The notes beneath the pieces are model-generated. The model saw only the letters and a program-made list of their open reading frames with translations. It ran no database searches and had not been told where the DNA came from. Shown here in pieces: positions 33,128 through 40,916 of a DNA stretch of 64,000 nucleotides (its first letter is position 1; every line of letters begins with the position of its first letter). This stretch comes from Raineyella sp044508675. Its GTDB lineage: Bacteria; Actinomycetota; Actinomycetes; Propionibacteriales; Propionibacteriaceae. The DNA is taken from assembly GCA_044508675.1 (NCBI GenBank), contig JBIQHF010000003.1, positions 189,669-253,668 on the forward strand. The letters run 5' to 3'. The translations under genes and the position numbers were made by a program.

Positions 33128-33188
33128 AGGCACGCTCACACGTAATCAACGCGCCAGGGAGCTCGAGAAGGTACAACACAGAGCTCAT
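33126..33188 (-). CDS. Putative cimA leader peptide (20 aa)
   Basis: ATG 33188 to TGA 33126 encodes a 20-residue peptide MSSVLYLLELPGALITCERA. It has five Leu, one Ile and one Val codon, with GTG-TTG-TAC-CTT-CTC-GAG-CTC in one cluster and TTG-ATT later. It ends at the base of a hairpin and is followed by an intrinsic terminator 25 bp on. This is the arrangement of ribosome-mediated attenuation by branched-chain aminoacyl-tRNA. The peptide is too short for ordinary gene callers. The start has only a weak purine stretch (GGCAGG) directly before it, which is a caveat. Confidence 0.6.
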   Translation of the reverse strand: MSSVLYLLELPGALITCERA

Positions 33189-33215
33189 CCTGCCTGCACT
33201 GCGGCACGGACACCA

Positions 33216-33244
33216 TCGCCCGTCCCACGGGGTGAGACGGGCGA
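33216..33244 (-). terminator. Terminator after ilvE
   Basis: 12-bp stem with one mismatch (33216-33227 with 33233-33244) and loop CGGGG, 35 bp after the ilvE stop on its strand and before the cimA leader. Confidence 0.6.
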
Positions 33245-33278
33245 GGGAAGCAGGGAGACGGGTGGCGGAACCCGCGGG

Positions 33279-34367
33279 TCAGCAGACCTTGTGCATCCAG
33301 CCGTGGGTGTCCTCGACACGCCCGTACTGGATGTCGAGCAGGGCGTTGCGGATGTCCATCGTGTGCCGGCCCGAACCGCCGTCGCCGACGACGTACTCCT
33401 GGTCGCCGTCCTTGAAGGCCCGGACCGGGTTGACGACCGCGGCGGTGCCACAGGCGAAGGCCTCGGTGATCTCCCCCGAACGGATCCTCTGCAGCATCTC
33501 GTCGACGTCGATCCGCTCCTCGACCGGCTCCAGCCCGCGGTCATGGGCCAGTTCGAGGATCGAGCGACGGGTCACCCCCGGCAGAATGGAGCCGGACAGC
33601 TCGGGCGTATGCAGCCGGCCGTCCTTGGTCACCAGGAAGCAGTTCATCCCGCCGAACTCCTCCACGTAGCGGAACTCCGCCGCATCGAGGAACAGCACCT
33701 GCGGGCAGCCATGGGCGAACGCCTCCTCCTGGCCGGCCAGGCTCGCGGCGTAGTTGCCGCCGCACTTGGCCGCACCGGTGCCACCGGCGCCGGCCCGGGA
33801 GAAGCGGCGCGAGACCCAGAAGTCGACCGGCCGCACACCGGAGGAGAAGTACGGCCCCGAGGGAGAGGCGATGCAGTAGTAGCGCACCGTACGCGCCGGG
33901 CGGACGCCGAGGAAGTCCTCGTGGGCGACGGTGAACGGACGGATGTAGAGGCTGTCCTCCCCGCCGCCATCGGGCACCCAGGCGGCGTCGGCCCGCACCA
34001 CCGCCTCGATCGAGGAGACGAAGTCCTCCACCGGCAGCGGCGGCAGCGCCAGGCGGACGGCGGAGTCCACCATCCGCTGGGCATTGACCTCGGGACGGAA
34101 CAGCCAGATCGAGTTGTCGGCATGCCGATACGCCTTCAGCCCCTCGAACACCTCCTGCGCGTAGTGCAGCACCGCGGAGGCCGGGTTCATCGCCTCGGGA
34201 CCGTACGCTACGACCTTCGCGTCGCCCCAGCCATCCTCCACCGTCCACGTGGCCACGGCCATGTGGTCGGAGAAGTGCTGGCCGAATCCAGGCGCGGCGA
34301 GGATCGCCGCGCGCTCCTCGGCCGAGGCCGGGGAGGGATGGGGGTGCACGTCGAACGCAAGACTCAT
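33279..34367 (-). CDS. ilvE: Branched-chain amino-acid aminotransferase IlvE
   Basis: PLP enzyme that transfers the amino group between glutamate and the branched 2-oxo acids, last step for Leu, Ile and Val. Fold-type IV, 362 residues from ATG 34367; a 21-codon upstream extension lacks family similarity. Motifs are LHYAQEVFEGLKAY, RPEVNAQRM, YIRPFTVAHED, the PLP-lysine block AAKCGGNYAASL, LFLDAAEFRYVEEFGGMNCF, and TPELSGSILPGVTR. The ATG has TAGATT 7 nt upstream (34375-34380) and no Shine-Dalgarno sequence, so it is probably leaderless. Divergent from leuB, upstream of cimA. Confidence 0.95.
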   Translation of the reverse strand: MSLAFDVHPHPSPASAEERAAILAAPGFGQHFSDHMAVATWTVEDGWGDAKVVAYGPEAMNPASAVLHYAQEVFEGLKAYRHADNSIWLFRPEVNAQRMVDSAVRLALPPLPVEDFVSSIEAVVRADAAWVPDGGGEDSLYIRPFTVAHEDFLGVRPARTVRYYCIASPSGPYFSSGVRPVDFWVSRRFSRAGAGGTGAAKCGGNYAASLAGQEEAFAHGCPQVLFLDAAEFRYVEEFGGMNCFLVTKDGRLHTPELSGSILPGVTRRSILELAHDRGLEPVEERIDVDEMLQRIRSGEITEAFACGTAAVVNPVRAFKDGDQEYVVGDGGSGRHTMDIRNALLDIQYGRVEDTHGWMHKVC

Positions 34368-34380
34368 AGGGAGAAATCTA
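34368..34380 (-). promoter_or_regulatory. Leaderless-type promoter of ilvE (-10 at 34375-34380)
   Basis: TAGATT followed by 7 nt and the ATG; the intervening TCTCCCT is pyrimidine-rich, not a ribosome-binding site. Confidence 0.6.
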
Positions 34381-34557
34381 GTCCCCTCCGGCCTCCGATG
34401 CCCGGCGGGCCGACCGGGTGAGACATCCATGTGCGAGTGGATCGCTGCCGCTCCCGGCCCGTGCCGTCCCGTACCCCGGCGGCGATCCGGGGCGATCCGG
34501 TGGCGATCCGGTGCCGCACCACAGTGAGATCGGGCACCGGTGGGCCCGCCTCGCCGC

Positions 34558-34569
34558 TAGCCTGACCGC
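34558..34569 (+). promoter_or_regulatory. Leaderless-type promoter of leuB (-10 at 34558-34563)
   Basis: TAGCCT followed by 6 nt and the GTG start of leuB; no purine-rich ribosome-binding site. Confidence 0.5.
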
Positions 34570-35640
34570 GTGTCTACTCAGAACTCTGCTGATCGCCCCT
34601 CCATCGCCGTCATCGCCGGCGACGGCATCGGTCCCGAGGTCGTCGCCGAGGGCCTGAAGGTCCTCGACGCCGTCGCCGGGCCGGACGCCTTCGACAAGGT
34701 CACCTACGACCTCGGCGCCGACCGCTGGCTGCGCACCGGCGAGGTGCTCCCCGAGTCCGAGATGGAGTCGCTCGCCCAGCACGACGCCATCCTGCTCGGC
34801 GCCGTCGGTGCCGCCCCCGGCGACACCCGCATCCCGTCCGGCATCCTGGAGCGTGGCCTGCTGCTCAAGCTCCGCTTCGCGTTCGACCACTACGTGAACC
34901 TGCGCCCCTCCAAGCTGTACCCGGGCGTGCCGACCCCGCTGGCCCCCCACGTCACCGACGGCAAGGAGGTCGACTTCGTCGTCGTCCGTGAGGGCACCGA
35001 GGGCCTCTACGCCGGCAACGGCGGCCGCCTCCGCGCCGGCACCGTGCACGAGGTCGCCACCGAGGTCTCGGTCAACACCGCGTACGGCGTCGAGCGGGTT
35101 GTGCGCTTCGCGTTCGAGCACGCCACCACCCGCCGCAACAAGGTCACCCTGGTTCACAAGCACAACGTGCTGGTGCATGCCGGTGGCCTGTGGCGCCGCA
35201 TCTTCGAGTCCGTCGCTGCCGAGTACCCGCAGGTCGAGACCGACTACCTGCACATCGATGCGGCGACCATTTTCATGGCCACCGACCCGGGCCGCTTCGA
35301 CGTGATGGTCACCGACAACCTGTTCGGCGACATCATCACCGACCTCGCCGGCGCCGTCACCGGCGGCATCGGCCTGGCCGCCTCGGGCAACCTGAACCCG
35401 TCGGGCGCCTACCCGTCGATGTTCGAGCCCGTCCACGGCTCCGCCCCCGACATCGCCGGCCAGCAGAAGGCCGACCCGACCGCCGCCATCCTGTCGGTCG
35501 CGATGATGCTCGACCACCTGGGCCGGACCGACGAGGCCGCGAAGATCACCGCTGCGGTCAATGCCGACATCCTCGAGCGTGGCAGCACCGTGCGGACGAC
35601 CGCCGAGATCGGCGACGCCATCGCTGCTCGGGTCTCCTGA
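34570..35640 (+). CDS. leuB: 3-isopropylmalate dehydrogenase LeuB
   Basis: NAD-dependent oxidative decarboxylase of 3-isopropylmalate; in the citramalate pathway it also acts on 3-methylmalate. The protein has 356 residues from GTG 34570. Motifs are IAVIAGDGIGPEVV near the N-terminus, LLGAVGAAPGDTRIPSG, LRFAFDHYVNLRPSKLYPG, VVVREGTEGLYAGNGG, the KHNVL catalytic Lys region, the metal-binding signature MVTDNLFGDIITDLAGAVTGG, and EPVHGSAPDIAG. It belongs to the actinobacterial LeuB type lacking the insertion of the enterobacterial enzyme (from memory). Followed 22 bp later by a methyltransferase gene. Confidence 0.96.
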   Translation: MSTQNSADRPSIAVIAGDGIGPEVVAEGLKVLDAVAGPDAFDKVTYDLGADRWLRTGEVLPESEMESLAQHDAILLGAVGAAPGDTRIPSGILERGLLLKLRFAFDHYVNLRPSKLYPGVPTPLAPHVTDGKEVDFVVVREGTEGLYAGNGGRLRAGTVHEVATEVSVNTAYGVERVVRFAFEHATTRRNKVTLVHKHNVLVHAGGLWRRIFESVAAEYPQVETDYLHIDAATIFMATDPGRFDVMVTDNLFGDIITDLAGAVTGGIGLAASGNLNPSGAYPSMFEPVHGSAPDIAGQQKADPTAAILSVAMMLDHLGRTDEAAKITAAVNADILERGSTVRTTAEIGDAIAARVS

Positions 35641-35662
35641 CCTGATCCGGGCGCGTCGACAC

Positions 35663-36238
35663 GTGACCACCCCCTACTCCCGCTGGGACACCCCCGACCT
35701 GGTCGAGGCCGCCCTGCGCGAGTCCCTGCGGGTGGGATACCTCGAGTCGACGCGCTCGGAGACCGGCCGATTCCTGGCCACTCTCGCCGCCTCCCGTCGC
35801 GGCACCATCGCCGACCTCGGCACCGGCTCCGGAGTCGGCGCGGCCTGGCTGCGTACCGGTGCTCCTCCTGGCACGCGGGTCGTCACCGTCGAACGCGACG
35901 CTGCACTGGCCGCCTCGGCGGCCCGCCTGTTCGCCGACACCGGCGTCGAAGTGCTGTCCTGCGACTGGTCCACGCTGGACTGGTCGGCCCACCGGATCGA
36001 CGCACTCTCGCTGATCACGATCGACATCGGTACCGCCGGCGGGGCGCGCGAACGCCTGGTCGACCTCCTGGCCCCGGGCGGGTTCTTGGTCCTCGACGAC
36101 CTGCACAGCTGGCGAGACTTCCCCAACGGCCGCGTCGACCGGATGGTCCTGGAGGCCTGGAAGCACGAGAGCAGGCTGGTCTGCACCGAGCTCCACGTGG
36201 CTCCGGACGCCAGCGTGCTGCTCTGCTGCCGGCGCTGA
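35663..36238 (+). CDS. Class I SAM-dependent methyltransferase (O-methyltransferase-like)
   Basis: A 191-residue Rossmann-type methyltransferase. I take GTG 35663, just after the leuB stop; the frame is open upstream only through leuB. SAM-binding motif I is TIADLGTGSGVGAAWL near 47-62, motif II VVTVERDA, and the acidic motif LITIDIGTAGGARERLVDLLAPGGFLVLDDLHSW resembles the DxDK/KxxY region of small-molecule O-methyltransferases. A protein of this type follows leuB in several actinobacteria (from memory). The substrate is unknown. It ends in an 18-bp perfect terminator. Confidence 0.85.
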   Translation: MTTPYSRWDTPDLVEAALRESLRVGYLESTRSETGRFLATLAASRRGTIADLGTGSGVGAAWLRTGAPPGTRVVTVERDAALAASAARLFADTGVEVLSCDWSTLDWSAHRIDALSLITIDIGTAGGARERLVDLLAPGGFLVLDDLHSWRDFPNGRVDRMVLEAWKHESRLVCTELHVAPDASVLLCCRR

Positions 36239-36311
36239 CCGAGCCCGGCCCACCCCGAACCTGCTCGCCCCCTGGCGAGCGTACGCCGGCGAGGGATCCG
36301 CACGGACGACA

Positions 36312-36350
36312 CGAGGGTCCGGGCCCATCACGGATGGGCCCGGACCCTCG
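36312..36350. terminator. 18-bp perfect terminator hairpin
   Basis: 36312-36329 pairs perfectly with 36333-36350 around a 3-nt ACG loop, followed by AACTTCTT. It lies between the methyltransferase gene and the convergent ilvC. Confidence 0.85.
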
Positions 36351-36428
36351 AACTTCTTGTCAGCCTGTCGCCGTTGTCCCGGGAGCACCGACCCCGGTAC
36401 GGCGTGGTCGCCCAGGAGCGACCACGGG

Positions 36429-37466
36429 TCAGCGACCCGCTTGGCCCTCGACGTAGTCCTCGGTGCCCTGGTCCTCGTCGACCCAGGCCATCAGGCCGCG
36501 CAGCTCCTTGCCGACAGCCTCGATCGGGTGCTCCTCGCCGGCCTTGCGGTACTCCAGGAACTTCTTGCGGCCGTTCTTCTGGTCGTCGACGAAGTCCTTG
36601 GCGAAGGCACCGGACTGGATGTCCGCCAGCAGCCCCTTCATGGCCTGCCGGGAAGCGTCCCCGATGACCTTCGGGCCGGCGATGTAGTCGCCGTACTCGG
36701 CGGTGTCGGAGATCGACCAGCGCATCTTGGCGATGCCACCCTCGTACATCAGGTCGACGAGCAGCTTGAGCTCATGGAGGCACTCGAAGTAGGCGATCTC
36801 GGGCTGGTAGCCGGCCTCGACCAGGGTCTCCCACCCGGCGGTTACCAGGTGGGACATGCCACCGCAGAGCACGGCCTGCTCGCCGAACAGGTCGGTCTCG
36901 GTCTCCTCGGTGAAGGTGGTCTTGATGACCCCGGCGCGGGTCGCGCCGATACCGGCGGCCCAGGACAGCGCCAGCGCCTGGCCCTCACCCTTGGGGTCCT
37001 GCTCGACGGCGATCAGCGCCGGGACGCCGCGGCCGTTCTCGTACTCACGACGGACCAGGTGGCCCGGGCCCTTCGGCGCGACCATGGCGACGGTCACTCC
37101 GGCCGGGGGCTTGATCAGGTCGTAGCGGATGTTGAAGCCGTGGGCGAAGAACAGCGCATCGCCGTCGTTGAGGTGCGGAGCGATCTCGGCGGCGTACATG
37201 TCGGCCTGGAACTGGTCCGGGACCAGGATCATGACGACGTCCGCCTCGGCAGCAGCCTCGGCCGGGGTCAGCACGCGAAGGCCCTGCTCCTCGGCGCGGG
37301 CACGGGACTTGCTGCCCTCCTGCAGGCCGATCCGGACGTCGACGCCCGAGTCGCGCAGGTTCAGCGAGTGGGCGTGCCCCTGCGAACCGTAGCCGATGAC
37401 GGCGACCTTGCGACCCTGGATCAGGGAAAGGTCGGCGTCCTTGTCGTAGAACATTTCAGCTGCCAC
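36429..37466 (-). CDS. ilvC: Ketol-acid reductoisomerase IlvC (class I)
   Basis: Mg-dependent isomeroreductase converting 2-acetolactate or 2-aceto-2-hydroxybutyrate to dihydroxy acids. The 345-residue length is typical of class I. The Rossmann motif AVIGYGSQGHAHSLNLRDSG is near 22-41. The specificity loop GLQEGSKSRARAEEQG (two Ser flanking Lys/Arg) suggests NADPH. Other motifs are VTVAMVAPKGPGHLVRREY and, in the knotted C-terminal domain, TETDLFGEQAVLCGG (metal Asp and Glu), YFECLHELKLLVDLMYEGG and SDTAEYGDY. It follows ilvBN on the same strand after 90 bp with an intervening hairpin. Confidence 0.97.
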   Translation of the reverse strand: MAAEMFYDKDADLSLIQGRKVAVIGYGSQGHAHSLNLRDSGVDVRIGLQEGSKSRARAEEQGLRVLTPAEAAAEADVVMILVPDQFQADMYAAEIAPHLNDGDALFFAHGFNIRYDLIKPPAGVTVAMVAPKGPGHLVRREYENGRGVPALIAVEQDPKGEGQALALSWAAGIGATRAGVIKTTFTEETETDLFGEQAVLCGGMSHLVTAGWETLVEAGYQPEIAYFECLHELKLLVDLMYEGGIAKMRWSISDTAEYGDYIAGPKVIGDASRQAMKGLLADIQSGAFAKDFVDDQKNGRKKFLEYRKAGEEHPIEAVGKELRGLMAWVDEDQGTEDYVEGQAGR

Positions 37467-37502
37467 TGAGCTAACTCCTTGTGTGAATGGGGGTGGCCGG
37501 GA

Positions 37503-37550
37503 CCCGCCCCGCGGCTGCCAGCCTAGACCGGCGGCAGCGTACGGGGCGGG
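37503..37550 (-). terminator. Hairpin between ilvN and ilvC
   Basis: Two-part stem: CCCGCCCCG/CGGGGCGGG outer (9 bp, 37503-37511 with 37542-37550) and GCTGCC/GGCAGC inner. No T-tract, so it may attenuate or process the ilvBNC transcript rather than end it. Confidence 0.5.
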
Positions 37551-37556
37551 GGTGTA

Positions 37557-38084
37557 TCACCGTTGGGTCTGTTGGCCCCGGTCCTTGCGGGGCCTCTCGC
37601 TGATCGACTTGGGGCCGCGCCCGAGGGCGACCAGGCCCGACTGGGCCAGCTCGCGGATGCCGTACGGCTCCAGCATCGTCAGCAGGGAGTCGAGCTTGTC
37701 CGGGTTGCCGGTGACAACCATGGTGATCGAGTCGGGGGTGACGTCGACGGTCTTGGCTTTGAACAACTGGACGATGTCGAGAATTTCGCGGCGCGTGTTG
37801 GCATCGCAGCGGACTTTGACGACCTGGAGCTCGCGGCGGATCGCGTCCGGCTCCAGTTCGACGATCTTGAGCACCTCGATCAGCTTGTTGAGCTGCTTGG
37901 TGATCTGCTCGAGGACGAGGTCGTCGACATCGACGACGATGGTCATCCTGGAGACGTCTTCATTCTCGGTCGGGCCCACGGCCAGCGACTCGATGTTGTA
38001 GCCGCGGCGGGAGAAGAGGGCCGAGACCCGGGTCAGGACGCCCGGTCGGTCGGCGACCAGGACGCTCAGGGTGCGGTGGCTCAC
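37557..38084 (-). CDS. ilvN: Acetolactate synthase regulatory (small) subunit IlvN
   Basis: ACT-domain regulatory subunit that binds valine and activates/feedback-regulates IlvB. The protein has 175 residues from GTG 38084, which overlaps the ilvB stop by 4 nt (GTGA). Longer frames upstream read antisense-like sequence inside ilvB and are excluded. The N-terminal ACT domain (about 3-75) has TLSVLVADRPGVLTRVSALFSRRGYNIESLAVG; the second domain (about 80-165) has RELQVVKVRCD and EILDIVQLFKAKTVDVT. Translational coupling would give a fixed IlvB:IlvN ratio. Confidence 0.96.
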   Translation of the reverse strand: MSHRTLSVLVADRPGVLTRVSALFSRRGYNIESLAVGPTENEDVSRMTIVVDVDDLVLEQITKQLNKLIEVLKIVELEPDAIRRELQVVKVRCDANTRREILDIVQLFKAKTVDVTPDSITMVVTGNPDKLDSLLTMLEPYGIRELAQSGLVALGRGPKSISERPRKDRGQQTQR

Positions 38085-39835
38085 AGTTCTTCCTCTTCCC
38101 ACTTCGGCGCCATGTCGCGCGCAATACGGATGTCGTCGTTGCTGGTGCCGGCCGGAACCATAGGCCACACCATCGCGTCCTTGTTGACCACGAACTCGAC
38201 CACGACCGGGCGGTCGTTGATCGCCATGGCCTGTTCGATCACCGCGTCGACCTCCTCGGGGGTCTCGGCGCGCAGGCCGACACACCCCATCGCCTCGGCG
38301 AGCTTCACGAAGTCGGGAATGCGGTAGGAGTGCAGGTCGGTGTTGGAGTAGCGGGCGTCGTAGAACAATGTCTGCCACTGCCGCACCATGCCGAGCGACT
38401 CGTTGTTGATCACGGCGATCTTGATCGGGATGCCCTCGAGCGCGCAGGTGACCAGTTCCTGGTTGGTCATCTGGAAGCAGCCGTCACCGTCGATGCCCCA
38501 CACGACGGCGTCGGGCTGGCCCACCTTGGCGCCCATCGCCGCGGGCACGCAATAGCCCATCGTGCCGAGGCCGCCGGAGTTGAGCCAGTGGCCCGACTTC
38601 TCGAACGGCAGGAAGTGCGCCGCCCACATCTGGTGCTGGCCCACGCCGGCCGCGTAGTAGGCGTCGGGGCCGGCGATCTCACCGATCCGCTTGATCACCC
38701 GCTGCGGGGAGAGACGGTCGCCCTCGGCCTCCCAGCCGAGCGGGTACTTGTCGGCCATTCCGGTCAGGTGCCGGGTCCAGGGCTCGTAGCTCGGCAGCTC
38801 GACCTCCCCGAGCGTGGCGTTCAGGTCGCTGAGGACGTCCTTGGCGTTGCCGACGATCGGCACGTCGGCGATGCGGTTCTTGGAGATCTCGGCGGGGTCG
38901 ATGTCGGCATGGATGACCTTCGCTCCGGGGGCGAAGGACTCCAGCTGGCCGGTCACCCGGTCATCGAAACGGGTGCCGAGCGCGATCAGCAGGTCCGCCT
39001 GCTGCAGGGCCCCCACAGCGGCCACAGTGCCGTGCATGCCGGGCATGCCGAAGTTGAGCGGGTGGGAGTCCGGGAAGGCGCCGCGGGCCATCAGGGTGGT
39101 GACGACCGGGATACCGGTGCGCTGGACGAGCTCGGCGAGCTCCTCGTGTGCCTGCGACTTGACGACGCCGCCACCGATGTACAGCACCGGGCGGCGCGAC
39201 TCGGCGATCAGTCGGGCGGCCTCCTTGACCTGGCGCTGGTGCGGGCGGGTGGTCGGACGGTAGCCGGGCAGGTCCATCTCGTCAGGCCACACGTACGGGG
39301 CCTGGCTCTGCAGCGCGTCCTTGGTGATGTCGACCAGCACCGGCCCCGGGCGGCCGGAGGCGGCGATGTAGAAGGCCTCCTTGATCGCGAGCGGGATGTC
39401 GGCGGCCTTGGTGACCAGGAAGCTGTGCTTGGTCACCGGCATCGTGATGCCGCGGATGTCGGCCTCCTGGAAGGCATCCGTGCCGATCATCGCCGACCCG
39501 ACCTGGCCGGTGATGGCGACCATCGGGACCGAGTCCATCATCGCGTCGGCGATCGGGGTGACCAGGTTGGTCGCGCCGGGCCCGGAGGTCACCATGCACA
39601 CGCCGACCCGACCGGTCGTCATGGCGTAGCCCTCGGCGGCGTGTCCGGCGCCCTGCTCGTGGCGGCACAGGATGTGCCGGATCTGCCCCGAATCCATCAG
39701 CGGGTCGTACGCCGGCAGGATGGCCCCGCCGGGGAGACCGAAAATGACATCGACGCCGACCTGCTCCAGCGACCGGACGAGCGACTGGGCACCCGTCAAC
39801 ATCGGTGTGGTGGACGTGGCGGTGTTGTCCTCCAT
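38081..39835 (-). CDS. ilvB: Acetolactate synthase catalytic subunit IlvB
   Basis: TPP- and FAD-dependent synthase making 2-acetolactate from two pyruvates, or 2-aceto-2-hydroxybutyrate with 2-ketobutyrate. The protein has 584 residues from ATG 39835, with GAGGAAG upstream; the frame extends 18 codons further only through the attenuator T-tract. Motifs are VDVIFGLPGGAILPAYD, RHEQGAGHAAEGYA with the catalytic Glu, TSGPGATNLVTPIADA, the FAD-region GTRFDDRVTG, and the TPP/Mg signature GDGCFQMTNQEL. It heads the ilvB-ilvN-ilvC group and is preceded by a leader ORF plus intrinsic terminator. Confidence 0.96.
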   Translation of the reverse strand: MEDNTATSTTPMLTGAQSLVRSLEQVGVDVIFGLPGGAILPAYDPLMDSGQIRHILCRHEQGAGHAAEGYAMTTGRVGVCMVTSGPGATNLVTPIADAMMDSVPMVAITGQVGSAMIGTDAFQEADIRGITMPVTKHSFLVTKAADIPLAIKEAFYIAASGRPGPVLVDITKDALQSQAPYVWPDEMDLPGYRPTTRPHQRQVKEAARLIAESRRPVLYIGGGVVKSQAHEELAELVQRTGIPVVTTLMARGAFPDSHPLNFGMPGMHGTVAAVGALQQADLLIALGTRFDDRVTGQLESFAPGAKVIHADIDPAEISKNRIADVPIVGNAKDVLSDLNATLGEVELPSYEPWTRHLTGMADKYPLGWEAEGDRLSPQRVIKRIGEIAGPDAYYAAGVGQHQMWAAHFLPFEKSGHWLNSGGLGTMGYCVPAAMGAKVGQPDAVVWGIDGDGCFQMTNQELVTCALEGIPIKIAVINNESLGMVRQWQTLFYDARYSNTDLHSYRIPDFVKLAEAMGCVGLRAETPEEVDAVIEQAMAINDRPVVVEFVVNKDAMVWPMVPAGTSNDDIRIARDMAPKWEEEEL

Positions 39836-39887
39836 GGCCTCTCTACTTCCTCTGGACGGTGGGAACTGTCGAACGTGATTCTGCAAC

Positions 39888-39920
39888 AAAAAACCCCCGC
39901 CGCCAGGTGGCGCGCGAGGG
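39888..39920 (-). terminator. Intrinsic terminator/attenuator in the ilvB leader
   Basis: On the minus strand an 11-bp GC stem with one bulged G (39909-39920 with 39894-39904), loop ACCT, runs into six T (39893-39888). It lies about 53 bp before the ilvB ATG and after the leader ORF, so it is an attenuator. Confidence 0.85.
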
Positions 39921-39957
39921 AGCGTGTCTGGTCGGGCCTCTGCCCACCGGACACGCT
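39921..39957 (-). promoter_or_regulatory. Leader hairpin overlapping the ilvB leader-peptide stop
   Basis: AGCGTGTC (39921-39928) pairs with 39950-39957, and the stem continues inward (GGT.GGGC with GCCC.ACC) around a CTCT loop. It begins at the leader stop codon and abuts the terminator stem, as expected of a pause or alternative hairpin. Confidence 0.6.
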
Positions 39958-39976
39958 AGCCAACTACGAGAATCAT
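39956..39976 (-). CDS. Putative ilvB leader peptide MILVVG (6 aa)
   Basis: ATG 39976-ATT-CTC-GTA-GTT-GGC-TAG 39956 encodes Met-Ile-Leu-Val-Val-Gly: four consecutive branched-chain codons covering all three amino acids made by the downstream genes. It is followed by a hairpin starting at its stop codon and by an intrinsic terminator. ilvB leader peptides of this sort are known in Corynebacterium and Streptomyces (family knowledge). Its extreme shortness is the main oddity. Confidence 0.75.
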   Translation of the reverse strand: MILVVG

Positions 39977-40149
39977 GCTGAGCACGGCACGTACCTTTCC
40001 GCAGATCGCCGCGGGTGTCAACCGGAACGGGCTCATTCCCACGATGTGGGCAGTTGCGCGAGACCGGGCGTCGCAACGTCCTCGTTGAGGAGTAGGCGGG
40101 CGAAGGCTCCGCGGGGGTGATCTCCCGCACCCGGCACTGTCCCCGCCAC

Positions 40150-40161
40150 TAGGGTGGGGCC
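40150..40161 (+). promoter_or_regulatory. Leaderless-type promoter of tenA (-10 at 40150-40155)
   Basis: TAGGGT followed by 6 nt and ATG. No TPP-riboswitch motif (CTGAGA with its partner) is seen in the 170 bp upstream. Confidence 0.55.
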
Positions 40162-40875
40162 ATGTCGTTCACCGCCGACCTCAGCGTGACCCATGCCGAC
40201 TTCTTCGAGGCGTTCTGGGCCCATCCGTTCCTCCAGAGCCTCATCGACGCGACCGCCTCCCGCGACGCGGTGGTGCACTACGTCAGCCAGGATGCCGGCT
40301 ACCTGCAGGGCTTCCTGCGCTGCTACGGGCTCGGCCAGGCCAAGGCGCCGGACACGCAGTGGGCCGCCTTCTTCCTCGAGGGTGCGCGGGTCATGCTCGA
40401 GGAGGAGCCGGATGCCCACCGGGCACTTGTCGAGCACTTCGGGGTGGCCTACGAGCAGTGCTCCAGCCCGCGGCTGGCACCGACCGCGCAGGCGTACGTC
40501 AACCACATGGAGCTGGCCGGTCACGACACCCTGGGCGTACTGATGGCGGCGCTGCTGCCCTGCCAGTGGACGTACACCTGGGCGGCGCTGCGGGCCCAGC
40601 GCGAGCGGACCATCGGCCAGGACCACCCGTTCCGGGGGTGGTTCGACTTCTACACCTCCGAGGCGTGCCAGGATCTGGTGTCCGACTACCGGCGGCGTAC
40701 CGACGAGCTGGCCGCGGCCGCCGGACCGCTGGAGCGGGCCCGGATGGCGCGGGCGTTCGCCGACTCGCTGTACTACGAGGTCGCGTTCTGGCAGATGGCG
40801 GCCACCGGGGAGACCTGGGAGCGGCTGCCCGCCCGGGTCCTCGATGCCGACCACGCCCCGTCACCACACCGGTAG
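40162..40875 (+). CDS. tenA: TenA-family aminopyrimidine aminohydrolase (thiaminase II)
   Basis: All-helical TenA protein of 237 residues; the family hydrolyses aminopyrimidine degradation products of thiamine for salvage to HMP. Active-site positions can be matched by pattern: the conserved acidic residue near DAGYLQGFLRCYG, catalytic Cys in ALLPCQWTYTWA, and Glu in FADSLYYEVAFWQMA. It stands apart from thiL-thiD but completes salvage with ThiD, since HMP would be phosphorylated by it. ATG 40162 has a -10 at 6 nt, so it is probably leaderless. Divergent from the ilvB leader. Confidence 0.9.
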   Translation: MSFTADLSVTHADFFEAFWAHPFLQSLIDATASRDAVVHYVSQDAGYLQGFLRCYGLGQAKAPDTQWAAFFLEGARVMLEEEPDAHRALVEHFGVAYEQCSSPRLAPTAQAYVNHMELAGHDTLGVLMAALLPCQWTYTWAALRAQRERTIGQDHPFRGWFDFYTSEACQDLVSDYRRRTDELAAAAGPLERARMARAFADSLYYEVAFWQMAATGETWERLPARVLDADHAPSPHR

Positions 40876-40916
40876 GAGCATGTCGGGGCCCGACCGTCGC
40901 CCGAGGGGTCAGGCGG

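Noticed and set aside
39986..40161. TPP riboswitch upstream of tenA
   Set aside because: No CTGAGA or partner motif, and the likely promoter lies 6 nt before the ATG, leaving no room for an aptamer.
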